Positions 37,447-47,135 of a stretch of 64,000 nucleotides of DNA are shown here, piece by piece. The stretch's first letter is position 1, and the number at the start of each line of letters is the position of its first letter. The position numbers were made by a program, and so were the translations under genes. Below the pieces are notes generated by a model, which did no database searches, was not told the DNA's origin, and saw only the letters and a list, made by a program, of their open reading frames with translations. The stretch comes from Paralvinella palmiformis (taxonomy: Eukaryota; Annelida; Polychaeta; Terebellida; Alvinellidae). The stretch spans positions 274,501-338,500 of the forward strand of contig JAODUP010000186.1 in assembly GCA_025642065.1 (NCBI GenBank), in the 5' to 3' direction.

Positions 37447-38520
37447 TGCATGAGACAATCGAATCCTTCGAAAGTTACGGATACGATGTCTCAGTATTGT
37501 TCTCAGTGATTTATTTCTGACATTTGACAGTTTGGAGAAAACATAATCCAGCTTCCAGACAGAATAAGCTATAGCTATAGTCCCTTCTTCGGCGCCACCT
37601 AGCGACTACTTTGCTCGAATTTGGACCACCGACGAAAGACTTTCTTGGAGATTACTCTCCAAATGTTATAACAATCTCTTAAATTGTGTATTATTTTCTT
37701 GTTCAAGATTTTGCTGTACCGCAGTACCTGATGCTGTCAATGGAACTTTGGGGAAATATCAAACATCGGAGATCAACGAATTATTGGTGAATCTAGACAG
37801 TTTCTACTCCACACAGGGCTACATGCCGAGCTTCAAGTTATGTCTGAAACTCTGTGAGTGTAATAATTCGCTTGTTCTTTACTTTCGCGATTACTAGTAA
37901 CTGCGAATTTCAACTGATTTTAGATCACAGCAAAATCAGAATTGAACCGAACCTGATCAACCTCCTCTGGTTTTATCATTTCAGCGAATAGTCAGTGTGT
38001 TGCAACGACGACTGCAAGCACGTCAACTACTACGAGAACAACAACAACAACCACATCTACAACTACAGTCGCCTTAACGACCTCTACAAATACTACACCA
38101 ACCACAACTAAAACCACGCTGACAACGCCGACAACCACGACTTCAGCTACTTCAACCACTTCAGCAACTACGCCGACTCGTACAGCAACCACTACGTCAG
38201 CTATATCGACCACTACAAGCACTACTCCGACTACTACGTTAAGCACTAACCCAACTACCAAAACCACTACCCGATCGTCATCGACCACAGATAAAACCAC
38301 CACTAGGTCAGCTACCACTACAACGGCACCAGATAGCAGTACCACCAGAAAGACTCGGAAATGGCCGGGTTTCTGGTGGTCAGGAAGAAAAACGTCTACT
38401 GAAGAGAGCAGAAGTCAGAGTGGACGAATATCAAGTAGACGAAGGCCATTTGGTCGAGATGACTCCAGTTCCGAAAGTAGTGACAAAGATACGAGGTCGT
38501 GGAGACGTCATTTTGGATAG
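31227..38520 (+). CDS. astacin-family zinc metalloprotease (astacin-EGF-CUB-Thr-rich), 12 exons, complete
   Basis: Exons: 31227-31292, 31799-31969, 33026-33236, 33468-33600, 33725-33797, 34256-34480, 34711-34834, 35157-35282, 36344-36450, 36579-36706, 37708-37853, 37985-38520. All have GT/AG boundaries and matching phases, giving 681 residues. Residues 1-22 are a signal peptide. The propeptide follows, with F88-D89-D90 in place of the usual FxGD switch and a furin-like RRQKR at 117-121. The mature catalytic domain is about 123-334, with HELGHALGFVHE (zinc His 228, 232, 238; catalytic Glu 229) and Met-turn SIMHYSP (Met 288, Tyr 290). An EGF-like domain is at about 335-376 and a CUB-like domain at about 377-503. 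A Thr-rich mucin-like segment follows, with a basic, Ser-rich end finishing RRHFG. The layout matches secreted BP10/SpAN-type astacins (peptidase family M12A), which act outside the cell in development or hatching. Physiological role here is unknown. Confidence 0.92.
31452..31645 (-). repeat. SINE family A copy in astacin intron 1
   Basis: The reverse complement gives the A box within CCTCCATAGTCTAGCGG, a B-box remnant (TTTTCGAATCTCGG), the body (GACTTCGCCTCATTACC, GGTCGCTCGGCCCATTTAGC) and a CATCATCATCAT tail. Confidence 0.85.
32020..32195 (-). repeat. SINE family A, divergent copy in astacin intron 2
   Basis: Matches the body in reverse (CGGACACTTTTGCGTG, AGGCTAAACTAGCC, ACGTAATGAGGCGAGGTGAA) but the tRNA-like head is badly decayed. 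Confidence 0.65.
32674..32710. repeat. (GA)n microsatellite
   Basis: Pure AG repeat preceded by a C-tract and (CA)n, in astacin intron 2. Confidence 0.95.
33660..33688. repeat. (GA)n microsatellite
   Basis: Follows (CG)/(CA) repeats in the 124-bp astacin intron 4, so most of this short intron is microsatellite. Confidence 0.95.
33888..34060 (-). repeat. SINE family A copy in astacin intron 5
   Basis: The reverse complement shows GCCTCCGTGGTCTAATTGGT (A box), GAGTTCGAAGCTCGGCGTGG (B box), and the usual body and 3' end. It is among the least damaged copies. Confidence 0.88.
34481..34536. repeat. (TA)n running directly from a splice donor
   Basis: The exon 6 donor GTATATATAT is the first unit of the tract, so the microsatellite forms the 5' end of intron 6. 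A second (TA)n (34656-34696) ends just before the acceptor of the same intron. Confidence 0.9.
34867..34905. repeat. (TA)n microsatellite
   Basis: In intron 7, after (CA)n that begins at the donor GTACACACAC. Confidence 0.9.
35440..35937 (-). mobile_element. pogo/Tigger-like MITE, copy 2, in astacin intron 8
   Basis: The left end CAGAGAGAATCCGTTATTCC and right end GGATTAACGGATTCTCACTG are inverted repeats flanked by TA (35438-35439, 35938-35939). The interior matches copy 1 (14438-15128) in the opposite orientation but is about 190 bp shorter. Confidence 0.8.
36145..36210. repeat. (TA)n microsatellite
   Basis: Uninterrupted TA units in astacin intron 8. A (GAT)n tract at 36306-36333 lies just before the exon 9 acceptor. 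Confidence 0.95.
36715..37020 (-). repeat. tRNA-derived SINE, family B, in astacin intron 10
   Basis: The head lies at the right. In reverse complement it reads TTCCGGTGGTCTAGCGGGTA (A box), CCTGGCACTTGGTGCCAAGG and CACGGGTTCGATCCC (B box). The body matches the 46780-47135 copy (CCCAGGCT.TCGCT, GTACGGA.AGATGGAG.CGAAATACCC, TTTAACG.GGTCA.CCACCCA). Confidence 0.82.
37084..37187 (+). repeat. SINE family A, 3' half only, in astacin intron 10
   Basis: Starts in the body (AAAAGGGTGTTTCATC, CTTCACTTCGCTTCATT) and runs to GGCCGTAAAACA. The tRNA-related head is missing. Confidence 0.7.
37188..37493. repeat. inverted-repeat element (MITE or cruciform) in astacin intron 10
   Basis: A 39-bp arm at 37188-37226 (TGAGATATCGTATCCGTAAC and onward) is repeated almost perfectly in reverse complement at 37455-37493. 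The 228 bp between hold a (TA)n tract of about 62 bp (37380-37441). Very high arm identity suggests either a young MITE or a maintained hairpin. Confidence 0.7.
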
Positions 38521-38547
38521 AGATCTAGTTAGAAAAGTCTACTGGAT

Positions 38548-38550
<3 letters not shown>

Positions 38551-38600
<50 letters not shown>
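38551..38600. repeat. (TA)n in the astacin 3' UTR
   Basis: About 25 TA units starting about 30 bp after the stop codon. Confidence 0.9.
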
Positions 38601-38601
<1 letters not shown>

Positions 38602-38702
38602 CGAAATAATCAATGTCGATTTTTGTAAAACCACTTAATATACAAGTATATGGATATGATGTACAAATATGTTAACAGTTTAAATGTCATGTTTTTTATG
38701 AT

Positions 38703-38708
38703 AATAAA
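38703..38708 (+). terminator. putative polyadenylation signal of the astacin gene
   Basis: AATAAA 183 bp after the stop, the first canonical signal downstream. Confidence 0.4.
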
Positions 38709-39129
38709 TTCACCTGGTCTTACCACTTTAATCAAAGTGTTTATCAAATCATTCATACTTGTATCGTTCCATGATAACAGCACTATAAACTTGTATAGGT
38801 CTTATACATTAATTGTTAGTAGAAATTAAGTATGATTATTATTTAACATTATTTATTGATGGAACTCTCTTGCCCGGTAAAATTAACTCGGATTTGCCAA
38901 AATATGTAAATAATCTCGTAGAACAATTGGATTACACGTAGCTCATCTAAATAATGTGTACAGTAAAATGTTTTTTTTTATAGCTGTCTGTTTATTGTTT
39001 ATTCTTTGATGCGTTATGATACGGGTTCCTTATAATAGAAAACCCAACATTTCAGGAGTAGCTTAATTAATTTGTTCATTATTCAGTGTTCACCTTCAAA
39101 AATATGTGTTTTAGTTGCATTTTCACACA

Positions 39130-39167
<38 letters not shown>

Positions 39168-39667
39168 GCTACTGTTCCAACTATATTCCAATAAAGTGCA
39201 TATTATCTTATTTCAATTATAAAATGTTATTTTTCGGTTATTTTTAGTATAAGAATAGCGAATAAGTGAAATCTCAGTTATTACTATCTATTGTGTATAG
39301 CACATCTATAACACAATATCAATACAGATAAAGTTAACTTTAATACGATAATAAACTTTATTTGAACACACGCACAGTGTTATAAATCTTAATTATCATA
39401 CGTACCGCATACGTACCCCTATATTTAAGATATAAACAAACTATGAATTTATTGAGAACGCCGCCATACTACAAGTGCCGTTACCCGGATGTAAGAGGGT
39501 GTACACAAATATTGACTAACGAACCAGGAACCCGGAACGAAGAACGGTGTATTGTTGCGATTTATGGATGGTACATGGCATATAACTCAAACACTACATC
39601 TCCCCTCAACTTAATTAAAACCCTCTCATGCATTTAAGGAGGGTAAAAGTTTACTCTGTTAACATCC
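38709..39667. other. no gene seen
   Basis: AT-rich intergenic DNA with (CA)n at 39128-39164. The ORF at 39443-39637 has no recognisable motif. Confidence 0.4.
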
Positions 39668-39806
39668 TGTATTATTATATGAACAACATCTGGTTTTGCC
39701 GTATATCTCCAGCCGATTATTAACTAAACTTCACCTACAATAACAATGTATCTGCGGTGACTTACGTGGCAATACATATAAAAGTAATTTTCCTATTATC
39801 AATACA
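39668..39806 (-). repeat. 3' LTR of the gypsy element
   Basis: 139 bp, matched to 44225-44366. It lacks a TTT present in the other copy and contains TATATAAAAG-like TATA sequence in the opposite copy's alignment. Confidence 0.88.
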
Positions 39807-40090
39807 TCTTCCATTGTTTTAAATATTAACTGGTTAGCTGTTGTTAATTACTCTATTTGTTGTAACAAAATCTACAATTTATAATCATCTTAATTAGGAA
39901 ATATTTCAGTAATTTCATCATAATATAGAGACCAAAGTTTATCCATAGCATTGCTAAAATTGTAATAATGTATTCAAGATATTGAATGATAAATGGCTAA
40001 ATAATTTGCTACCACATAAACTATGAAAATATATTCTTACATCTAATTCACAACATTCATATATATCTATATAATGTCAGATAATTGGAT

Positions 40091-40122
40091 ATGATGATGA
40101 TGATGATTGATGTTTTACGGAG
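40091..40122 (-). repeat. SINE family A 3' tail fragment
   Basis: GATGATGATGATGATTGATG followed by TTTTACGG, the 3' end of family A only. It lies inside the gypsy element between the integrase end and the 3' LTR. Confidence 0.5.
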
Positions 40123-40248
40123 ATAATTGGATATCATGCAATGTAATCAATGAATATAATACATAGTAAATAAACCAAGCAACATGTGATTTTCAATGAC
40201 ATTATCAACATTGTTCAATAAGTCTCTGTGGCACTTTACTAGCGGGAG

Positions 40249-41553
40249 CTATGTTGCTCTACATCTCTGGACCCGCAGTGTGAGTGACTGTAGGCATAAT
40301 AGGATCTGCTGCTTAGGATGTTGGTTGTGTTGTCCTTGTAATATGCTCATCTGAGTGAGAGGCATAATCATCTTTGTCATGAAATTGCTCCTGGGTCTTC
40401 CTAAGATGTCTCCTATTCCTACGGAAACTGTGCCCATCCTCAGTAATAACATTATAAGATCTTGGGCTTTCAGAAGAACTGACCACTTGTGCCAATCTAC
40501 TCCAAAACGTGTTGTTTTCATCCTGGATGCGCACAATATCACCATGCTTCGGGGTTTAAGCTCCTTGGCACTTTTATTATAATAGCTACGAGTGTTATTT
40601 TGAAATTTTGCATTAACAACACCACCACCACATACATTAATGTGGTCCGATAATCTGGGAATCCTGTTGCGGAGTTTTCTTCCCATAAGTAACTCAGCAG
40701 GCGAGTATCCACATGCCAGTGGACTGGATCTGTAACTAAGTAGAGCAAGATATGGGTCGTTTCCTGATTCTATGGCCTTAGTAAGCAGATTTTTTACAAT
40801 TCCTACACCCTTTTCTGCCATACCATTAGACTGGGGATATCTTGGGCTTGATGTTGTGTGACTAAAACCATATTCTCTTGCAAACAAACGAAAGCATTCC
40901 GAGCTGAATTGGGGACCATTGTCACTGATCACTTGTTCTGGAATTCCATGACGTGCAAACATGGAGTTAACTTGTGTAATTACAGTGTCTGAGTATTTTG
41001 AGTAGTAATCGATTGCTAATAAATATGTCTTGTTTCTTAGCTGGAATAGATCCATACCAATCTTCTCCCATGGTTTTGTCTGGTCATATTGTATGATCGG
41101 CTCCTTCTGCTGGAACCTCTGATGTCGCTGACATGCAGTACAGGACATGATCATGTTTGAGATATCATTGTTCATATTTGGCCAATACATGACCTCACAG
41201 GCGGTACGTCTTGTCTTCTCAATACCCATATGTCCATCATGCAAACGACTTAGCATGAATGATTGCATAGAGGAGGGTACTATTATCCTCTGGCCCTTCA
41301 GGAGTACACCATTCACTAAAGATATTTCTTCACTAAAACTGTAGTATGGTTGACATAAACGAGCACATGAGCCAGACCATCCACCTAGAACATGTTTCAG
41401 CACTTGTGAAAGTTTATAGTCTGTCTTAGTTTCACGAGATATTTCCTCCCACTTCTGTTCGCTGACAGGAAGTGAGTTGACAATCATGTCTATGTGTACT
41501 TTTACATCTACTTCAGTCGAACTCTCACGATTCGGGTTTGATGCACGGGACAA
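40249..41553 (-). pseudogene. gypsy integrase
   Basis: 434 aa frame. N-terminal HHCC zinc motif: the second His in DGHMGIEKT and the Cys pair in SCTACQRH. Catalytic core: IGMDLF (D), VISDNGPQFSSE (D) and SNGMAEKGV (E). About ten residues usual after DYYSKY appear deleted. Beyond about 40540 the correct C-terminal reading moves to another frame (40534-40313, with DENNTFWSRLAQVV and YNVITEDGHS), so there is a late frameshift. No chromodomain is evident. Confidence 0.85.
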
Positions 41554-41561
41554 TAGATCAG

Positions 41562-42920
41562 CTATACTAAATGTTTGCCATGCGTGAAGATCAGTTCAAA
41601 TGTGTATGGCTGAAGTTTTAGTAATAATCTTTGGATCCTGGGTGAATAGTCTGATAAGTTACGTCTTGCAATACTGATGAGTGGCTTGTGGTCTGTCTCT
41701 AGTATTATTTCTTTGCCATAAATATACTGGTGAAATATTTCACATCCAAATGCAATTCCAAGGGTTTCTTTTTCTATTTGTGCATAACGCGTTTCTTCAC
41801 TTGTTAGTGTGCGCGATGCAAATGATACTGGGTGCCAGCGAGAATCATGTTCTTGTAGGAGGACAGCTCCAATGCCGTCTTTGGACGCGTCTGAAGATAT
41901 CATTGTTGGTAGCGATGGATCGTAAAATTTAAGAACTGGCTCAGACACGGTCACTTGTTTAACATAATTCCACTCAGCTTCATGTGTAGATGTCCACCGG
42001 AATTCCACAGCTGTTTCTAGTAAATGACGTATGTTTGGTGTTTCAGCTGACAAGTTAGGGATAAACCTGCCTAGATACTTTATCAAACCAAGGCGTGTTT
42101 GGAGTTCATCAATAGTTTTTGGTGCTGACATAGCCCTGATATCTGCTACCTTGTCATTATCTGGTTGTATTCCATCAGCTGTCAGCTTGTCTCCAAGAAA
42201 GCTGATGCTTTGTACTTGAAATTGGCATTTGTTTCTGTTTAGTTTCAGTCCTGATTTTAGTATACGATAAATAAGAACGATTCTGACACGTTGATCATGT
42301 TGATCTTTGTTTCTGCCCCAGATAATTATGTCATCTATGAACACTTGCACGCCATCTATCCCTGCACACATTTGCGAGATTGTTTTATGGAATACCTCAG
42401 GACTTGAGCATATTCCAAACGGTAGTCGGTTGAAACAGTACCGTCCAAATGGTGTATTGAATATACATAATCTGGCACTGGGCTTGTCCAGCTCAATCTG
42501 CCAGAATCCATTTGAAGCATCCAGCTTAGTGAACCACTTAGCTCCAGCCATCTCAGCTGTAATCTCTGTCTTTGTTGGTAGATGAAAAAGTTCACGTTTA
42601 ATGTACTTGTTTAGGTCGCGTGGATCAATATACAATCTAAGTTGACCAGTTTTCTTCTCTACGATCACCAGTGAATTTACCCAATCTGTAGGCTCATCCA
42701 CTTTAGACACAATGTTTAGTTTTTCAAGTTTGTTCAACTCTTTGTGCAGTCTATTGCGCAATGAGATTGGAACTTTTCGTGGCGCATGTACCACCGGAGA
42801 TGCTTCCTCTTTAAGTTCAATGTGATGTTTCACCTGTAGGCAACCGATGCCTTTGAACACATATTCCTGGACCAGTTGTTTAATTCCTGGACTGTTTATA
42901 GCATATATTTGTTTCACCAA
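41562..42920 (-). pseudogene. gypsy reverse transcriptase and RNase H
   Basis: 452 aa open frame. RT motifs in order: LRLYIDPRDLNKYI, WFTKLDASNGFWQIEL (first catalytic Asp), FGRYCFNRLPFGICSSPEVF, and VFIDDIIIWG, an FIDD version of the YxDD box. RNase H motifs: SSDASKDGIGAVLLQ, EKETLGIAFG and LETDHKPL, supplying the D-E-D set. The frame ends at FTHGKHLV, where a lesion separates it from the integrase frame. This is the best-preserved domain of the element and the basis for calling it Ty3/gypsy. Confidence 0.9.
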
Positions 42921-42992
42921 TCCTAGGCGAATACAGGTGTTTTTTTTCCTAAAAGTGCAATGTTATCTGTGTCTACGATTGCAAACATAACT

Positions 42993-43253
42993 TTATATGT
43001 CTTGTGTTTCAGGGTGAGGGTAAGCCCTTGTCATTCCTACACACGGTATTGACTGGTTGTTATATGCTTCTAATTTGACACTGTTCTTTATGATTATTTT
43101 CTTTGCTCGTATGTTTTCATAGTCTTTCAATGGCAGTATATCCATTTGGGAGCCAGTGTCCAGTTTGTATGGGATGATAACATCTTCCGTTTCAATTGGC
43201 GTAATCCAATCATCGTTATTTTCTGCTTCAATTGCATCGATCAAACGTGGCAT
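42993..43253 (-). pseudogene. gypsy aspartic protease
   Basis: Contains IPYKLDTGSQMDILP, the D-T-G active-site motif with its hydrophobic lead-in, followed about 35 residues later by IPCVGM. It is frameshifted from RT at a run of eight T on the plus strand near 42940-42950. Confidence 0.8.
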
Positions 43254-43289
43254 GTCATCACTCTCTGTGTTTAACGTTTCATTTGGCAG

Positions 43290-44221
43290 TTATATATTAT
43301 TGATGGCTCCAACAAATAACGTGTCTGTATATACTTCCTGTTCATCATGTTCATCAAGAGCATGGACCTTCTTGATCTTGTTTGTTTTGTGAGGGGTGTA
43401 GGCCTTCCAGACAGTTGCAAAGTGATTTAACGTCCCACATTTATGACATGTTTTACCATGCGCTGGGCAGTTACGAGCTTCATGTACTTTCCCACAGCTG
43501 TAAAATTTGACTTGTGTCACGGTTCCACCACGCCCACCAACTTGAATCTGCCCTCGACCACGATAGGTACCGTTTCTGTATGCAGGTCTACGCAGAGCAC
43601 CTGGGCGGAATGTTGTATTCTTTTGATTAACGAAATCAACATGTTTATCTGATGTAGACTGGAGTAGTTTTAACTGTTTACTTGCCGTTTCTGCAGCTTT
43701 GCATATCTGAATAGCCTTGGGGAGGTCTAATTCAGCTTCACGGAGCAATCGTCCCTGAACTGTTGGATCGTTAGTTCCGATAACTATTTGATAACGAATT
43801 AAACTATCCCTCAGTGTTCCAAAATGACAGTTCTTTGTCAAGTTTGTGATGTCTGTCAACCAATTGTCAAACAGTTCATCCGTTTTTTGCATTATCATTC
43901 TAAACACAAATCTCTCATACGTTTCGTTTATCTTGGGCTTACAATACGCCTCAAATGTAGCCCGAACTGAATCATATTTATCCTTCTCTTCATCCGTAAA
44001 AGTGAAGGTATTGTAGCTTTCCAGAGCCTCCTGTCCTGCCACAGTCAGAAAGATGGCAATGCACTGTTAATCACTTTTAGAATCTGCCGCAATCGCCATC
44101 AGATACAGTTCAAATGCTTGTATAAAACGTCTCCAGCTTTCCCCAACATTCCCCGTACATGTAAATGACTGGGGGGCTTGATCTGATCCATATTTCGTGG
44201 GTTACTTTTTTGTTTCTGGTA
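43290..44221 (-). pseudogene. gypsy Gag with damaged zinc knuckle
   Basis: The main frame is 44042-43290 (250 aa). The first half carries a retrotransposon Gag domain (ERFVFRMIMQKTDELFDNWL, then HFGTLRDSLIRYQIVIG). The end has a basic RGRGQIQVGGRGG stretch and a zinc knuckle, CHKCGTLNHFATVW, whose last Cys is Trp. Upstream Gag sequence (about 44221-44045) is in the same frame except for a TAA near 44068 and a shift near the presumed start. Gag would normally form the particle and bind RNA; the stop and lost Cys make that unlikely. Confidence 0.8.
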
Positions 44222-44224
44222 CCA

Positions 44225-44366
44225 TGTATTATTATATGAACAACATCTGGTTTTGCCGTATATCTCCAGCCGATTTTTATTAACTAAACTTCACCTACAA
44301 TAACAATGTATCTACGGTGACTTATGTGGCAATATATATAAAAGTAACTTTCCTATTATCAATACA
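44225..44366 (-). repeat. 5' LTR of the gypsy element
   Basis: 142 bp. On the element's strand it starts TGTATTGATAATAGGAAAG and ends ATAATAATACA. A CTTTTATATATATTGCC segment could hold its promoter. Confidence 0.88.
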
Positions 44367-44599
44367 CATGCAACTAAATTCTTGGATGAACATGGAACTC
44401 TTTAAATTTACAAATTCTGTATTTGCTATAAGTCCCTGTTAAATCAAGTCTTGGATTTAGAAAGTTTTCTTATTACTGGAAATAGGTTTACTGGACCACT
44501 CGTGTAGGCTTACTCAGTGACATGAACCATCCATCTAAATTCACTGATCCATCCAGGTTTAATATTGGTTCTGGATGATCTTCTTAACTGGATCAACAA

Positions 44600-45700
44600 G
44601 ACTACTGACAACAGGTCGTTTCTGAGTCCTGTCATCATGGTCATCATAACTGAGTTGTTTGTAGGATTCGGGTTGTTAATAAATGGTCCCTTGGAGGTAG
44701 TAGCTCAGTCCCAGGAGAGACTACATATTTCTTAATGTGACCACTGTTTCTCATCTTGGTACCTCCTGTTGCATTCCCTTCTTCATGCATGATCCTGTAT
44801 TGATCTGGTTCATAGCTAGAGCTAAGTTTGTTCTGATGATTCTGTTGTTTCAGCAAAACCAAGTATACGGCCTCCAGATCCAATTTGTCTGCATTTATCT
44901 TCGTGTCCGAATATTCCTTTTCCCTTAATTTAAGTCGCGCACCCTGAGCATACCTTGCCCGTCAGCCTCATTTGCTGGATTGTCAGCCACCTCAAGTTTG
45001 GGAATTTTGGTGCGGAGGTCTCGCGAGCAGGACTGAGACCTGTGACGATATGTGGGATCGTTCAATAATGGAACAGGAAGTCTTGCAATAGTTTGTGCCA
45101 GTCTTTTCCTTGAGTCCGAGCCAGCCTTATCGGTTTATCAATTATCTCATTACACCTCATAACATTGCCATTGCTCTGTGGCCAGTATGAAATTCCATTT
45201 TCGTTGTGGATGGCGAGGTACTCTAAGAACGCGTCAAAATCACGAGATGTCCTCAGAGATATTGTAAGACTATGAGTCCTAAAGACTGCTTCCAATGCTC
45301 GGATGATGTGTGCCGCATCGGTCTTCTTTCTCTAGCTATCTTGAAAAATAATCTACTATGACGAACAGTTTGTCTCCATCAGGGATGTCTAGTAGATCAA
45401 TAGCCAATTTGATCCAAGGATCCTCTGGGATACCTATGGGTCTCATCGGGTCTGGCTTGGGCCTAGCCCCTACCAATTGGCACGGATGACAGGCTTTGAT
45501 GAACGCCCCTACCTCATTGTCCATTTCTGGCCACCACACTTTGTTCCCCTACCTTGACTTGGTTCTTACCATGCCTTGATGCCCCTCATCCGCTAGTGCC
45601 AGAACCCGTTTGGTTAAACTGGCTGGAAGGAAGATGCGTTTGTTGCGCATGACTAGCTCGCCACATACTCAGAGCTCATATTTGATAGATGTGTACCATG
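44600..45700 (-). pseudogene. second Ty3/gypsy element, integrase fragment
   Basis: Minus-strand frames read DEGHQGMVRTKSR (about 45585-45545), MWWPEMDNEVGAFIKACHPC (45539-45480, Cys pair of the zinc motif), DPWIKLAIDLLDIPDGDKLF (core), then EYLAIHNENGISYWPQSNGN with MRCNE where the catalytic Glu region lies, and DWHKLLQDFLFHY. About 44880-44790 has a YRIMHEEGNATGG-like C-terminal segment ending near KKYV. This is a distinct lineage from the neighbouring element. LTRs were not found. The central S-D-N-G-P segment is lost. Confidence 0.75.
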
Positions 45701-45913
45701 GCTCATTGAAACTGGACTATTCGCCAGAAATTATGCATCAGCCAATGATCTCAATGTTTTATCTTTAGCGCTCTCAACCACGATCTTCTTGTGAATCAGG
45801 GTTGATGGGATCGCATCGTAAAATGCGGTATACGCGAAATCGTCTATGGTCGGGATTTGATCTTTCGGGGAATGGAGGGGAGAGAGAGAGAGAGAGAGAG
45901 AGGGGGGAGAGAG

Positions 45914-45959
<46 letters not shown>

Positions 45960-46300
45960 TCACCTTAGTTTCATTCTGGATTGGAATTGTTCAACAAGAT
46001 TGTTTCTTCTTTGACGTATAATATAAAAGCGTTCATAATGAATTGTCACAATTTTGGAATTCCACATTATGAGTCTGCATGACCTTTATACATCGAGCCG
46101 GAATATTAGCATATCATTCAATTATGGAATGCTTTTCACGGCCATCATATTGATAAGTACAAAATTAACCTACGTGTGTACAGCTAGTCCAGAGGTTTTG
46201 TTAGCGATATAAATTGAAACCACTAACCTATGGTGTTTATAAAGAAATTCTAACTCACTAAAGTGGGATGTTACAGTAATATTGTCATTGGGAGTTTGGC

Positions 46301-46367
<67 letters not shown>

Positions 46368-46430
46368 TCAGTTATTTAATGAGGGAGACGTCTATGGTCT
46401 ATAATTTACTACTTCACCGCGGTGACTAAT
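45701..46430. repeat. (GA)n and (AAT)n microsatellites, no gene
   Basis: GA-rich at 45879-45956 (two runs) and about 21 units of (AAT) at 46303-46366. The intervening sequence has no recognised content. Confidence 0.8.
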
Positions 46431-46437
46431 TGTAAAT

Positions 46438-46622
46438 AAATTTTGAATATGCAATAGATAGCATATTCGGCGGAGAACACCTTCCCAGTTGACTAGGTGC
46501 ATGAAAAAATCCTCCTACTATAGTGTCGCGGCCGGGATTCGAACCTCCGATCGACCTCCCTTACAGCATGACCATGAGTAAGAACGTCCCATGGTCTTAC
46601 TCACTAGGCAATAGAGGCAGTA
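46438..46622 (-). repeat. tRNA-derived SINE, family C
   Basis: In reverse complement the head reads TGCCTCTATTGCCTAGTGAG (A box) and GATCGGAGGTTCGAATCCCG (B box). The body, AAAAAATCCTCCTAC...AGTTGACT.GGT and CATATTCGGCGG, matches 51115-51275. Confidence 0.75.
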
Positions 46623-46779
46623 TCATTATCAACATATTAGAGCTATTGTTCGTATGCAATCTTAGAGTTAGATATCATTCAATTGGCATTTTCTTAGTAG
46701 TCCATATTTTATCATATATACTATAATTACAGATATTTTTGCGCGTTCTTAATCTAGCGAATACCCACCTATTAGCTTA

Positions 46780-47135
46780 TTTTGTTGTTCGGCGAGAATC
46801 CCCAGGCTATCGCTTATTCGGCACAGCCACTATGTTGGGGTGATTGAGAAACTCCTCCCCCACCACTCACAGGGGAGCAGTACGGAAAGATGGAGTCGAA
46901 ATACCCTGAGGGGGTCACTGCCAGAGTGTTTTGCGTCCTCAGAGGGTTTTTTAACGTCCCCCTTTATTTTAAATAATTCAGTGTCGACGGCAGTGACATT
47001 TAACGTGGTCAACCACCCACGATGTTGTGAGCCGAGATATTAATCTCTGGAAAGGTTTCGACCTCTTATGGGGTTCGAACCTGTGCCCGTTGGCACCAAG
47101 TGCCGGGTGCTTAACCGTTAGGCCACCGGAGCTCA
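46780..47135 (-). repeat. tRNA-derived SINE, family B, longer copy
   Basis: Reverse-complement head: GCTCCGGTGGCCTAACGGTT (A box) and GCACAGGTTCGAACCCC (B box). Body shared with 36715-37020, with about 50 bp extra around CTCCTCCCCCACC. The 3' end is at the left (GGCGAGAATCCCCAGG). Confidence 0.82.

Larger units (their letters stand above)
39668..44366 (-). mobile_element. Ty3/gypsy LTR retrotransposon, nearly complete
   Basis: Short LTRs at 39668-39806 (3') and 44225-44366 (5') begin TG and end CA, and differ by about four substitutions and one 3-bp indel, about 97% identity. Flanks CATCC and CATGC could be a mutated 5-bp target duplication. Next to the 5' LTR, TGGTACCAGAAAC resembles a primer-binding site complementary to a tRNA 3' end, of the Met type. 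Order is gag, protease, RT, RNase H, integrase, as in Ty3/gypsy. There is no env and no obvious chromodomain. Several frameshifts and a stop inactivate it despite the young LTRs. Confidence 0.9.

Noticed and set aside
37992..38345. Val-rich minus-strand ORF of 117 aa
   Set aside because: Antisense of the Thr-rich astacin exon; the plus strand has full splice and phase support.
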